Below are positions 33,696-43,625 of a DNA stretch of 64,000 nucleotides, one piece after another. A program made the translations under genes and the position numbers. Where the stretch lies: positions 620,001-684,000 of the forward strand of contig NC_015436.1 in NCBI RefSeq assembly GCF_000208385.1, read 5' to 3'. The notes beneath the pieces were generated by a model. The model was not told where the DNA came from. It searched no databases and worked only from the letters and a program-made list of their open reading frames with translations. Numbering within the stretch: position 1 is the first letter of the stretch; the number at the start of each line of letters is the position of its first letter. This DNA comes from Parasphaerochaeta coccoides DSM 17374. GTDB taxonomy: Bacteria; Spirochaetota; Spirochaetia; Sphaerochaetales; Sphaerochaetaceae.

Positions 33696-35159
33696 TTATC
33701 CCACTTTAGCAATGATTGCTTTCGCAGCAGCTTTCCCGTCCGCTATGGCATGGACGACCAGGCTTGCTCCTCGGCGGGCATCTCCTGTAGCCCACACCTT
33801 TGGATTGGAGGATTGGAAGGTTCCCGATGTCCTGATGTTCCCCCTGTCATCCAACGCAAGGTTGAAATTCTTGACAATGCCCTCCTGGACGACATGAGTA
33901 AAACCCATGGCGAGAAGCACTATGTCTGCTTCCACCGTGAACTCAGAACCGGGAATGTCCCGAAGCGTCGGACGCCCACCTTGGGGAGATGTCACCCATT
34001 CAACCTGCGTACAGTTCAGTGAGGATACCTTTCCGTCAGTCAGGTTGAAGCTCTTGGTGTTGACGCTCCACATCCTCTCGCAACCTTCCATGTGGGAGCT
34101 GCTAGTCTTAAGCACAGTCGGCCAGAGAGGCCACGGTTGATTCACGGGTCGGTGTGAAGGCGGTTGTGGCATCACTTCAATCTGGACAATGGAACGCGCT
34201 CCTTGTCGATTTGCCGTCCCTACGCAGTCTGCGCCGGTATCACCGCCACCAATGACCACAATCTTCTTGCCGTAAGCCTGCAAGGAATCTTTGGAATCCG
34301 TACCGTGGAGTTTCCCTTCATACGCTCTGTTCTGCAAGGACAGAAAATCCAGGGCCTGATGGATGCCATTGGCTTCTCGTCCCGGAATGATCAGGTCGCG
34401 CGCTGAACGCGCTCCAATGGCAAGCACGATGGTGTCGAACTCTTTTTCAAGCGTCTCGGCGCTAACGACGGATGCTACCGTTTTTTTTCCAAACAAGGCG
34501 GCATGGTCGCCGATGACTGTATTAGTCTTGAAAATGATGCCTTCCGCACTCATCAATTCCAGCCGTCTGTCTATGAAACGCTTATCTAGCTTGAAGTCGG
34601 GAATGCCATAGCGAAGGTAGCCGCCTGGCTTATCATCCGCTTCATAGACTGTCACGGTGAAACCAGCACGGTTCAGATAAACAGCCGCGGAAAGTCCTGC
34701 CGGACCACCGCCGACAATGGCTACTTTCCTGCCATTACGAGACTTTGGCGGACATGGGGTTACGAAACCCTCGTCAAAGGCTTTCTCAATGACTGCCAAC
34801 TCATTCTGCCGGATTGTCACAGGCTCATCATGGATTCCCAGGACACACGATGCCTCGCAAAGGGCAGGGCAGACACGTCCGGTGAATTCAGGGAAAGGAT
34901 TGGTCAACGTGAGACGTTCCCATGCCGCCCTGTAGTCACCCTTGTACAGGAAATCCTGCCACTGGGGCATGATGTTCTCGACAGGACAAGCCCAGTGACA
35001 AAAAGGAATGCCACAGTCCATGCATCGTGATGCCTGAAGCCGTCGCTCATCATCCTCAAGGCGCATCTCCACTTCGCTGTAATCGTTGACGCGTTCTTCC
35101 ACAGGACGATATCCTGACGTCTTCCGGGGAATCTTCATGAATCCAGTTGGGTTGCCCAT
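33696..35159 (-). CDS. gltD: Glutamate synthase, small subunit
   Basis: A 487-residue GltD. The N-terminal iron-sulfur cysteines are at 46, 49, 54, 58 and 97, 101, 105. FAD-binding GGGPAGLSAA and NADPH-binding GGGDTGADC follow. It takes electrons from NADPH and passes them through FAD and 4Fe-4S clusters to GltB. The start lies two bases after the gltB stop, so the pair is translated together. No unusual features. Confidence 0.96.
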   Translation of the reverse strand: MGNPTGFMKIPRKTSGYRPVEERVNDYSEVEMRLEDDERRLQASRCMDCGIPFCHWACPVENIMPQWQDFLYKGDYRAAWERLTLTNPFPEFTGRVCPALCEASCVLGIHDEPVTIRQNELAVIEKAFDEGFVTPCPPKSRNGRKVAIVGGGPAGLSAAVYLNRAGFTVTVYEADDKPGGYLRYGIPDFKLDKRFIDRRLELMSAEGIIFKTNTVIGDHAALFGKKTVASVVSAETLEKEFDTIVLAIGARSARDLIIPGREANGIHQALDFLSLQNRAYEGKLHGTDSKDSLQAYGKKIVVIGGGDTGADCVGTANRQGARSIVQIEVMPQPPSHRPVNQPWPLWPTVLKTSSSHMEGCERMWSVNTKSFNLTDGKVSSLNCTQVEWVTSPQGGRPTLRDIPGSEFTVEADIVLLAMGFTHVVQEGIVKNFNLALDDRGNIRTSGTFQSSNPKVWATGDARRGASLVVHAIADGKAAAKAIIAKVG

Positions 35160-35161
35160 TC

Positions 35162-38100
35162 TTAAGCCCTCGCCGCTATGTCTTCGTTTTCACGAATTTC
35201 ATTCAGTTTTCTGTCCATCTCTGCTATCTGCATCTGCTGGAGTGCCCGTTTGTACTCCACAGGAAGGACCTTGATAAACAGTTTCTTTTTTACATCCCAG
35301 TTGTCCAAGATACTTTGGGCATACGTAGAGCCTGTCCAATAGACATGCCTGCGAATCAAATCCTTGACAATCTTCTCATCTTCAGCAGTATCAAGGGCAA
35401 GCAGTTCCACCATGCCTTTGTTGACTTTACCTTCCAATTGACCGTGTTCATCCAGGACATAAGCTATACCGCCTGACATGCCGGCGGCAAAATTCCGACC
35501 GACCGCGCCGAGGACTACCAACGTACCACCCGTCATGTATTCGGCGCAGTGATCGCCGGTGCCTTCAATGACTGCGGTCGCGCCGCTGTTACGGACGCAA
35601 AAACGTTCTCCGCACAGACCGGAGACAAATACCTCACCATCTGTCGCGCCATAGAGGACCGTATTACCGATGATTATGTTGTTGTAACTGGGATAGGAAG
35701 CTCCTGTCGGGGGATTCACGATGATTCGCCCTCCTGACAACCCCTTGCCTAAATAATCATTTGCCTCTCCATGGAGACGAAAAGTCACGCCACGAGCCAG
35801 GAAAGCCCCGAAACTCTGGCCTGCCGATCCCATGAAATCAACAGTAACGAAATTGTCTGGCAAACCATCGTCCCCATACCTGCGGGAAATTTCATAGGAC
35901 AGTCCGGCACCGATGGCACGATCAGTATTCCTGATGGCGAACGCAAAAGATACCGGGATTTTTTCCTCAATGGCTTGGATGCTTCGTGATATAACCTTCT
36001 GCTCCATGGTAGGAAACGGGGCAGTGACGGGTGCATCGAGAGAATGAAGCACAACATCGTGTTCATCCATGGAAAGGTGGGCAGGATAGAGGACGCGGGA
36101 GAGGTCGAGTGTCGCGGCTTTTCCTGTCGGATTCTTCTTCTGCACAAGCAGGTCGCTTCTCCCCACCATGTCCTCAAACTTCGCTATGCCAAGCGATGCC
36201 ATGATTTCGCGGACTTCTTGAGCTAGGAATGTGAAAAAATTCACGATATGCTCGACTTTGCCGGTAAAGAGCTTTCTCAGGGCAGGGTCTTGGGTTGCTA
36301 CACCCATAGGACACGTATTCACATGACATTTCCGCATCATGACACAACCAAGCGTGACAAGTACGGAAGTTCCGAAGCCAAATTCTTCAGCACCGAGCAT
36401 TGCGGCAATGACGACATCCTTCCCGCTTTTCAACTGGCCGTCAGTCATCAGACGTACACGCTCTCTCAACTTGTTTGCCACAAGCGTCTGATGCGTCTCG
36501 GCAAGCCCCAGTTCCCACGGAAGACCGGCGTAGCGGATGGAGCTGAGAGGACTGGCTCCGGTTCCACCGTCATAGCCGCTTATCAGTATGCTGTTGGCAT
36601 GCGCTTTCGCAACACCGGCGGCGACAGTGCCGACTCCTGCCTCACTGACCAGTTTGACGCCAATCCTGGCATGAGGATTAGCCGCCTTCAAGTCGTATAT
36701 CAGTTCCGCAAGATCTTCTATTGAATAAATATCATGATGGGGCGGCGGACTGATGAGCGTCACTCCGGGCGTGGCATGACGGATACGCGCAATCGAGGCA
36801 TCAGTCTTATGTCCGGGAAGCTGACCACCTTCTCCCGGCTTTGCACCTTGGGCAATCTTGATTTGCAATTCATCGGCATTGGCAAGATAGTTGCTTGTCA
36901 CGCCAAAACGGGCGGAAGCCACTTGTTTGATTGCTCCCCGTGTCCACGGGAGTGAACCACGCTTTGCAAAGCGTTCCGAATCTTCACCGCCTTCACCGGA
37001 GTTGGAACGTGCATGGAGAGAGTTCATCGCCGCCGCGATTGTCTCATGCGCCTCCCTGGAAATGGAACCGAAGGACATCGCTCCGCTGGTGAACCTTCTT
37101 ATGATGCTTTCGACACTTTCAACATCGGATATGGCAATGGGATGGGAGAGGGCTTCAGCGGAGAACTCCAGCATTCCGCGGAGTACATGAGGAGTTGCGT
37201 TGAGTTTATCCGAACTTGCGGTGAACTCTCTGAATATCTCATAGCGACCTTCACGGACTGCCTGTTGGAGCAGACGGATTGTATCGGGGTTCCACGCATG
37301 AATCTCGCCGCCTTTAAGCCATCTGTATTGACCGGAATTAGGCAGCGAGATATCAAGATTACGTGATTGCCGGTATAGCTCAAGCGCATCTTCTTGAATG
37401 TGGGTGAAAGATATTCCGCCTATGCGGGACTGGCATCCGGTAAAGCACATGTCCATGACATCCTTGCCTAACCCTAATGCCTCGAATATCTGGGCTCCTC
37501 TGTATGAACGGAGTGTCGCAATGCCCATTTTTGCCATGATTTTCAGGAGTGCCTTGGCAATTCCCTTCTGATAGTTTTCCACCACCGTCTGATATGTCCT
37601 GTTCTTCAATTCACTCTGTCGGGCTATGGTGTCATGGAGCATTGCGTAAGCACCCCACGGGACGATGAGGTCGGCGCCGAAACCGAAAAGGAGGGCATGG
37701 TGCATGACCTCCCGCGGTTCTCCAGAATCGACGATGATGGTTGCCTGAAGTCTTTTCCCGGCTTCCAGTAGTCCTTGATGCACCGCTCCGGCCGCAAGGA
37801 GGGAGGGAATAGGGCAGAGCGATGTGTCTGAAAGGAGCTTGCGGTCGCTCAGGATGATGAAAGTGTAGCCATTTTCAACAGCGGCGCATGCTTGCAGGCG
37901 CAGACGTTTAAGATTTTCCTCCAGAGACGTGCTATCGTCCTTCCCTGGATTTTCCGGTACAGGGAAAAAATCATCAAGGACGATAGAGGAGAAGTCCTTG
38001 TCCTGCATGGCTTGGATGCTCCTCAAATCCGCCGTACTGAGCAACGGATTCTTGACCATCAGTCGCTTGGCATGCGTTTCACTATCCTGAAGCAGATTCC

Positions 38101-39748
38101 CTCTGCGCCCAGTGAAGCTAGTCAATGTCATGACCAATTCCTCACGAATTGAATCAATCGGAGGATTCGTTACTTGGGCAAAAAGCTGCTTGAAATATGA
38201 AAACAGCAGTTGAGGTTTTTGGGAGAGTGGAGCGATAGGGGTGTCTGTTCCCATGGAGCTGGTCGGCTCCTGACCTGAGAGCGCCATGATGGGGAAAAGG
38301 GATTCCCTGTCTTCCAGACTAAAATTAAACAGTTTCTGCACTCTGTCCGACTGCTGCTGGTTTTCAAAGATATCATCATCCTTTACAGGGAGATGAGGCA
38401 GATCAGCCAGATTGATGAGATTGTCTTGAATCCATGTTGGGTAAGGGTTGCGGACATAGATGTCATGCTTGACCTGGGCATCAGGAATGATGCGATGCTC
38501 CTTGAGATCCAGCAGAAGAAACTTGCCCGGCGAAAGACGACCTTTCTGTAGGATTTGTGAGGCTGGGAAATCAAGGACGCCTGCTTCCGAGGCCATGATG
38601 AGCATTCCGTCCTGTGTGATGGTGAAACGCGAAGGACGCAGGCCGTTCCTGTCCAGAGTACCTCCAATGAAACGTCCGTCGAAAAACAGAAGGGAAGCCG
38701 GACCATCCCAAGGCTCCATCAAACATGCGCTATAGGTATAGAATGCCCTCAACTCATCAGGAATGGGATTCCTTTCATTGAAGGATTCCGGCACAAGCAT
38801 CATGAGGGCATGAGGCAGGGATCTTCCGGCGGTATACAGCAATTCAGTGGCATTGTCCAGGCTTGCGGAATCACTCTTGCCCGGTTCTATGATTGGGAAG
38901 ACTTTCTCCAAGGCAGGAATAGCGTTCGTGGAAAGCGTTGACTGCTGGGCGCGCATCCATTGGCGGTTACCCTGGATGGTATTGATTTCCCCGTTATGCG
39001 CCAGATAACGGAACGGCTGGGCAAGTTCCCATGAAGGAAAGGTATTGGTGCTGAAACGTGAATGCACCAGAGCAGCCGCTGAGGCAAGGCGAGGGTCTTC
39101 CAACTCAGGGTAGAAAAGCCGCAGATGGCGACTCATCATCATCCCTTTGTAAACGATGGTACTTGTCGAGAGAGAAGGGATGTGGAAAGGTGAACCGACA
39201 CCGGCCTCCCTGGCGGCATTCTCCACGGATTTACGATAGACATACAGACGGGAGACGGTCAGGGAGTCATCCTCCGCTGGGTCGTTGTTCCTGACGAACA
39301 TCTGGTGGATTGCAGGCATGCAGTTTCGAGAGATAGGTCCGAGTATATGGGGCGATGTCGGAACAGTCCTCCACGAGAAAACTGAAAGCCCACACTGTTG
39401 TGCCTGATGGTGAATGATGTCCAACGCAGTCTGTGATTGTTCATTGTCCTGGGACATGAATACAAGTCCGGTCGCATATTTTCCTGGTTCTGGAAGATTC
39501 GCGATGATATCGGAAAAATACGCATGAGGAATCTGAATCATGATTCCCGCGCCATCACCGGTGAGTCCGTCCCAGCTTTCCGCCCCGCGATGCTCCTGCT
39601 TTTCCAATGTCGTCAACGCAAGTGATACAATTTCATGTGACGCCTTGCCGTCAATGTTCGCAACTACGCCGACACCACAGGCATCATGCTCGAAATTCCT
39701 GTCATAAAGTCCCCGTCGCTGGCCATCTTCACTCGCAGTTTTCCCCAT
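35162..39748 (-). CDS. gltB: Glutamate synthase, large subunit
   Basis: The start at 39748 is set by AGGAG 8 bases upstream; 1528 residues. A propeptide of 23 residues precedes the nucleophile Cys24 (ACGVGVVA), exposed by self-cleavage for the glutaminase domain. A central domain follows, then the FMN/synthase barrel with the 3Fe-4S cysteines (KCHVNTCPMG), and the C-terminal GXGXG beta-helix. It makes two glutamates from glutamine and 2-oxoglutarate. A palindrome near 39885 lies in its promoter region. Confidence 0.97.
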   Translation of the reverse strand: MGKTASEDGQRRGLYDRNFEHDACGVGVVANIDGKASHEIVSLALTTLEKQEHRGAESWDGLTGDGAGIMIQIPHAYFSDIIANLPEPGKYATGLVFMSQDNEQSQTALDIIHHQAQQCGLSVFSWRTVPTSPHILGPISRNCMPAIHQMFVRNNDPAEDDSLTVSRLYVYRKSVENAAREAGVGSPFHIPSLSTSTIVYKGMMMSRHLRLFYPELEDPRLASAAALVHSRFSTNTFPSWELAQPFRYLAHNGEINTIQGNRQWMRAQQSTLSTNAIPALEKVFPIIEPGKSDSASLDNATELLYTAGRSLPHALMMLVPESFNERNPIPDELRAFYTYSACLMEPWDGPASLLFFDGRFIGGTLDRNGLRPSRFTITQDGMLIMASEAGVLDFPASQILQKGRLSPGKFLLLDLKEHRIIPDAQVKHDIYVRNPYPTWIQDNLINLADLPHLPVKDDDIFENQQQSDRVQKLFNFSLEDRESLFPIMALSGQEPTSSMGTDTPIAPLSQKPQLLFSYFKQLFAQVTNPPIDSIREELVMTLTSFTGRRGNLLQDSETHAKRLMVKNPLLSTADLRSIQAMQDKDFSSIVLDDFFPVPENPGKDDSTSLEENLKRLRLQACAAVENGYTFIILSDRKLLSDTSLCPIPSLLAAGAVHQGLLEAGKRLQATIIVDSGEPREVMHHALLFGFGADLIVPWGAYAMLHDTIARQSELKNRTYQTVVENYQKGIAKALLKIMAKMGIATLRSYRGAQIFEALGLGKDVMDMCFTGCQSRIGGISFTHIQEDALELYRQSRNLDISLPNSGQYRWLKGGEIHAWNPDTIRLLQQAVREGRYEIFREFTASSDKLNATPHVLRGMLEFSAEALSHPIAISDVESVESIIRRFTSGAMSFGSISREAHETIAAAMNSLHARSNSGEGGEDSERFAKRGSLPWTRGAIKQVASARFGVTSNYLANADELQIKIAQGAKPGEGGQLPGHKTDASIARIRHATPGVTLISPPPHHDIYSIEDLAELIYDLKAANPHARIGVKLVSEAGVGTVAAGVAKAHANSILISGYDGGTGASPLSSIRYAGLPWELGLAETHQTLVANKLRERVRLMTDGQLKSGKDVVIAAMLGAEEFGFGTSVLVTLGCVMMRKCHVNTCPMGVATQDPALRKLFTGKVEHIVNFFTFLAQEVREIMASLGIAKFEDMVGRSDLLVQKKNPTGKAATLDLSRVLYPAHLSMDEHDVVLHSLDAPVTAPFPTMEQKVISRSIQAIEEKIPVSFAFAIRNTDRAIGAGLSYEISRRYGDDGLPDNFVTVDFMGSAGQSFGAFLARGVTFRLHGEANDYLGKGLSGGRIIVNPPTGASYPSYNNIIIGNTVLYGATDGEVFVSGLCGERFCVRNSGATAVIEGTGDHCAEYMTGGTLVVLGAVGRNFAAGMSGGIAYVLDEHGQLEGKVNKGMVELLALDTAEDEKIVKDLIRRHVYWTGSTYAQSILDNWDVKKKLFIKVLPVEYKRALQQMQIAEMDRKLNEIRENEDIAARA

Positions 39749-39884
39749 GCTTACGTCTCCTGTTTGCCCATGCAGGCCAAGCTCCATGATGCTTAGGGAG
39801 AAATTTATACGTTTTAAGAATGATTATTCAATAATTATGCACAAAAAAACTAATTTTTTCATTGCCTCTTAATAGTAAATTATC

Positions 39885-39892
39885 GGTATACC
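39885..39892. promoter_or_regulatory. GGTATACC palindrome upstream of gltB
   Basis: The perfect 8-base palindrome lies about 137 bases before the gltB start, in AT-rich DNA. Its surrounding TAGGTAT also appears in the site upstream of the Rrf2 pair, so a shared regulator is possible. Short motif, low certainty. Confidence 0.3.
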
Positions 39893-39987
39893 TAAATATC
39901 AATCATGTAAAAAATAGGGTAATCACAAAAAAGATGAATAAAAAATGTGTTTATGGTAAAAAGTCATATCTTTTACTACCAGCTTCA

Positions 39988-40422
39988 TCAAATGAAATAC
40001 ATATGTCCTTCATTTTCATCTGAACTGCCTATGAGCGAGGCAAGGGAGATGGTGTCAACCACATTGGCAATGGCATGCTCCAGTTTATTGTAGACAGTCA
40101 GCCTGAGGCACTGCTGGAGGCGGTTTTCTGCTTCATGGGATTGGAGGGGATCGACAATGTTAAGGTCTCCTTCGAGGGCGCGAAGTACATCACCAAGAAG
40201 AATATCCTGGGCAGGACGGGCAAGCCTGTAACCGCCAGAGGCTCCTTTGACTGAGAGCAGAAAACCTGACCATCTGAGTATGTCCGCGACTTGTTCCAGA
40301 TAACGCAGAGGGATATCTTGTCGTCCAGCAGTAGTCGCCAACGGCACGGGATCCGCCATATCCTGGGACGCAAGATCCACCAAAAGTCTTACACCATAGT
40401 GGGTACGGGTGGAAATCTTCAT
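39988..40422 (-). CDS. Rrf2-family transcriptional regulator (second of pair)
   Basis: A 144-residue winged-helix Rrf2 protein: THYGVRLLVDLA at the N-terminus, then DIPLRYLEQVADILRWSGFLLSVKGASGGYRLARP, the recognition helix and wing. Iron-sulfur Rrf2 members (IscR, NsrR) keep three cysteines after the wing; only one Cys (QQCLRL) is present here, so cluster binding in the usual way is unlikely. Its start overlaps the stop of the other Rrf2 gene by 4 bases. It is upstream of gltB in the same direction. Confidence 0.9.
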   Translation of the reverse strand: MKISTRTHYGVRLLVDLASQDMADPVPLATTAGRQDIPLRYLEQVADILRWSGFLLSVKGASGGYRLARPAQDILLGDVLRALEGDLNIVDPLQSHEAENRLQQCLRLTVYNKLEHAIANVVDTISLASLIGSSDENEGHMYFI

Positions 40423-40859
40423 ATCATGTACTCCCCATCATTCATCTTGTGATAGGATGATACGACATCAGCAAGAGTCAGGGAGTCGATGAATCCGCTG
40501 ATTGTATCATGTAACTCCGCCCACGTCTCTTTGACCTTCGGAATGGGATTGGAAATGTCTTGTCGAACTGCGGAATCTGGACGGGATGAATCCTTGAGAC
40601 TGTTTTCCACGCTTCTCAGGATATCTCCGACAGTAATCTTGTCCAAATCAGATGCAATCCGATATCCTCCCTTTGCACCCCTTGAACCTTTGATAATGCG
40701 CGTCCGCTTAAGGGGAATGAACAACTGTTCCAGGTAACCGTAGGATATACCAGTTTTTTCCGAGATCAGATGAGCGCTGACAATGCTTTCCGCATCCTGA
40801 ACCAGGGCAATAAACAGCAATGCTTCCAATGAATAGCGCCCGCGCGTTGAAATCCTCAT
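40419..40859 (-). CDS. Rrf2-family transcriptional regulator (first of pair)
   Basis: A 146-residue Rrf2 protein (RYSLEALLFIALVQ, then GISYGYLEQLFIPLKRTRIIKGSRGAKGGYRIA). No cysteine follows the wing, so it resembles the CymR-type, cluster-free branch. With the overlapping downstream paralogue it could form a heterodimer. A TAGG-ATA-CCTA element lies about 45 bases before its start and may be its own operator. Confidence 0.9.
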   Translation of the reverse strand: MRISTRGRYSLEALLFIALVQDAESIVSAHLISEKTGISYGYLEQLFIPLKRTRIIKGSRGAKGGYRIASDLDKITVGDILRSVENSLKDSSRPDSAVRQDISNPIPKVKETWAELHDTISGFIDSLTLADVVSSYHKMNDGEYMI

Positions 40860-40902
40860 GTGCGGCTCCCGTGAAAATTTTCAAGTAGTCTACAGACACT
40901 AC

Positions 40903-40913
40903 TAGGATACCTA
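40903..40913. promoter_or_regulatory. TAGG-ATA-CCTA inverted repeat upstream of the Rrf2 pair
   Basis: An 11-base dyad in the intergenic region between the Rrf2 operon and the divergent dehydrogenase gene. It resembles the element in front of gltB (shared TAGGTAT core when read on the minus strand). A candidate autoregulatory site. Confidence 0.35.
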
Positions 40914-41000
40914 TGCCACTGTAGCTGGTCAAGGGAAGGTTTTAAAGGAAGGTTTCTGCCAAGCCTTGAACGGGTGAGGATTTCATGATTAACTTCACCC

Positions 41001-41807
41001 ATGAGTAAAAAATACCGATATGGAAGGAAAATCCTCATAACCGGCGCAAGCAGTGGCATAGGTTTGGCATGCGCTCGCATGTTCGCTTCCCGTGGATATG
41101 ATGTAATTGCTGTATCCCGCAAGGCTGGAGGTGACATAGAACGCATAGGGAACGGCAGCCTGACGCCTTGTGCCATGGACGTGACAAGGCCGGAGACGTA
41201 TTGCGCCCTGGATTCCTATCTGGATGATGTCGGGATTATCGTTCATTGCGCTGGTTTTGGCATTGCCGGAGCCGCTGAAGACACTCCGATGGACATGGTG
41301 CGTCGCCAAATGGAAATCAACTATTTCGGCATTCTTTCCCTTAACTCATATGTCCTGCCTCACATGCGTAATCGGGGAAGCGGGCTGGTCATGGTGATTG
41401 GTTCGATAGCAGGCAGGGTTTCCATTCCGTTTCAGTCCCATTATTCATCAACTAAATTTGCTCTGGAAGCCTATATTGAAGGATTGAGGATTGAATGCCG
41501 TCCCTATGGTATTCGGGCAGTTGTCATAGAGCCAGGTGACACCCGTACCGGTTTCACGGCAAACCGCGTGTGGAATGACGCACCGTCCGTATACAGGGAA
41601 CGATGCAGGGTAGCTGTGAGCCGGATGGAAAAAGACGAAATGAACGGCAAACCGCCTGAATCCGTGGCACGGGTAGCCTATGCTCTGGCTGGCAGGAAAA
41701 ATCCTCCGATTCGGGTAGCAGTAGGAATGAGCTACAAGCTGCTGATGATGGCAAAACGCCTCTTGCCTTCCCGTTTTGTTGAATGGATTGTCTCCAAACT
41801 GTATTGA
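41001..41807 (+). CDS. Short-chain dehydrogenase/reductase
   Basis: A 268-residue classical SDR: the cofactor loop TGASSGIG near residue 15, the catalytic Ser in VIGSIAG, and YSSTK as the YxxxK motif. It is likely NADP-dependent since basic residues (SRK) follow the second strand. The C-terminus has extra helices ending at the membrane-like SRFVEWIVSKLY. The substrate is unknown. Its stop abuts the integrase stop on the other strand with no base between them. Confidence 0.9.
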   Translation: MSKKYRYGRKILITGASSGIGLACARMFASRGYDVIAVSRKAGGDIERIGNGSLTPCAMDVTRPETYCALDSYLDDVGIIVHCAGFGIAGAAEDTPMDMVRRQMEINYFGILSLNSYVLPHMRNRGSGLVMVIGSIAGRVSIPFQSHYSSTKFALEAYIEGLRIECRPYGIRAVVIEPGDTRTGFTANRVWNDAPSVYRERCRVAVSRMEKDEMNGKPPESVARVAYALAGRKNPPIRVAVGMSYKLLMMAKRLLPSRFVEWIVSKLY

Positions 41808-43046
41808 TTATGATGTCGCGGCATCGGCCTTCTTTGCTTCAAGGATGAAAGGAAGGATATTCCGTTCTTGTGCGGAGCGGACAAGCTCCAGCCTTCCTTG
41901 TGTCATGTGCGTATAGATGTCGCTCATTTCTTCCGACTGATGTCCAATGGTCATGCGCAGGGTGCTTTCATCAACAGTACCTCTGAGAAGAGTGTTGGCC
42001 ATATGCCTGAAACTGTGGAATGTTATGTTCCTTGTGGTGAGTTCATCTTTATTCATCATGGTGAGCAATAGAGCCTGAAGTTTGGCAGGAAGGAAATGGC
42101 TTGAGATATGACCGCCGCCTCGTCTGCTCCAGAATACCAAAGGGTCAAGTGTTTCTCTGTTGAGATACGGATTTGTTTCGGCAAAGTCTTTCAATTCATT
42201 GCACAGTGAAATAGGGCAGGGCACGTGGCGTGAACGTTTTCCTTTCGGTGGTTTTTCTCCCGCTTTGTCCGCATATGCCTTGTCAACGGTAATCAGGCCA
42301 TTTCCAATTGATTTCATGGTCAACGCGCGAAGCTCTCCCGCCCGCATTCCTGTAAGAAGTGAGAGGGAAGCGGCCAGGTACAGTCGTCTATCAGTACTCC
42401 GGGTGGCACGCGCAAGCAGTGTACGCAGCTCGTTTTCGGAAAGTATGCCCCTGTTCCGTGGGGAAACTGACAATGCCTTGGGCGGTCGTATGTGGGAAAA
42501 AGGAATGCCGCTGCCCTCCCGGATGTCTTTTAGGGCAGTGAATACAGCGCTCATCATCTGGTTGATGGTGATATTGGCAAGCTGGCCTTCTTTCACCAGT
42601 TCATATTGGAGCTGCCTCAGATGGTTGCTCGTCACGTTGGCTATGCTGAGAGATGATGGAAGCAAAGGGATGACATGTCGTTTCAGGAGCGAGAATCTCG
42701 TGGCCGCGTAATCTGGTCCTATGCTTCCCGGATCGATGGTGATTTTACGCTGGATTGCTGGACTGTTTTCCCAGTCCCAGTAGGATTCCAGGTAATTCCT
42801 AAACGAACCATGAAGGCTGTTTGGAGAGAATATTACTCCAGCGTCAAGTGCTTGGATGCAAATTTCATATGCTTCCGTTTTCCGAAGGATAGGCGTGCGA
42901 GAGAAATCTCCCAAATTTTTGCGGAGATTTTCCACGCTTTTTTTGGTCATGCGTTCTCCTGTTTCCGGATTCCTGAAAAGTACGTACCAACGGTATCTGT
43001 CCTTGCCTTTGATTCGGCACAATGTGAATGATACGTTTACTTTCAT
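41808..43046 (-). CDS. Tyrosine recombinase (phage-type integrase)
   Basis: A 412-residue recombinase with an N-terminal arm-binding part, a SAM-like core-binding domain (about 110-180) and the catalytic domain. Catalytic residues visible are Arg235 (GMRAGEL), His344 and Arg347 (HSFRH), His369 (GHQ) and Tyr378. All are intact, so it may be active. It is longer than XerC/XerD and no phage or transposon cargo is adjacent. It is transcribed away from a 570-base AT-rich block and lies between a dehydrogenase and smpB. Confidence 0.9.
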   Translation of the reverse strand: MKVNVSFTLCRIKGKDRYRWYVLFRNPETGERMTKKSVENLRKNLGDFSRTPILRKTEAYEICIQALDAGVIFSPNSLHGSFRNYLESYWDWENSPAIQRKITIDPGSIGPDYAATRFSLLKRHVIPLLPSSLSIANVTSNHLRQLQYELVKEGQLANITINQMMSAVFTALKDIREGSGIPFSHIRPPKALSVSPRNRGILSENELRTLLARATRSTDRRLYLAASLSLLTGMRAGELRALTMKSIGNGLITVDKAYADKAGEKPPKGKRSRHVPCPISLCNELKDFAETNPYLNRETLDPLVFWSRRGGGHISSHFLPAKLQALLLTMMNKDELTTRNITFHSFRHMANTLLRGTVDESTLRMTIGHQSEEMSDIYTHMTQGRLELVRSAQERNILPFILEAKKADAATS

Positions 43047-43625
43047 GTGAGATTTCCTTTTTCTGTCATTTTACATTTGTTCATATATTTGTTCAATACT
43101 AAATTTATAATAAATAAATCAATGTTTTAATGTCTAATGTAATTAGTTTATATATAATAAATTATATTGCATTATGCTAACTATAACAAATGGTATATAC
43201 TTACTCATATCAAGTAAGTTAATAAAAACAGATTTTATGAATATATTATGATTATGTAATTTGTTAAAAATTATCTATATAAATAATATTTACACCAATT
43301 GACATTTAAACTGGGATTTCATTTGCAATTTACTCAAAAAATTAAACTAATAAATTGATAATTTGTACAAATTATATTTAATATTCCTTATATATCAGAT
43401 ATTAAATCATGCTTTAAGATAATATAAGCTGGAAATATGAATTATAATTCAAACACTAAAAATAGTATAATGTATGCATAATTATGAATATTTAAAAAAT
43501 ATTCATTTTGACTTTTCTTTATCATAAAGAAAACTTGACCATCCAGGAGAAAAAAGACGAAGAAATCACCGCGTAGAGTGGTGAAAAATGAGACAGTAAG
43601 AATGTCAGAATGAAATCCCTTGCCC
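43047..43625. other. Extremely AT-rich non-coding region
   Basis: About 580 bases with no credible gene. From about 43070 to 43530 the sequence is mostly A and T with short repeats and palindromes, in sharp contrast to flanking genes near 50% GC. It separates the integrase promoter from the smpB 3' end. It may be foreign DNA, a silencing-protein target, or an attachment region. Confidence 0.7.
43484..43506. repeat. Perfect 10+10 inverted repeat in the AT-rich region
   Basis: ATGAATATTT and AAATATTCAT around AAA. It is preceded by the small palindrome TATGCATA. It could be a recombinase or regulator site; as an RNA hairpin it would be weak because it is nearly all A-U. Confidence 0.5.

Noticed and set aside
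43047-43625. CRISPR array or replication origin in the AT-rich block
   Set aside because: No regularly spaced repeats, no DnaA-box cluster, and no dnaA, cas or replication gene nearby.
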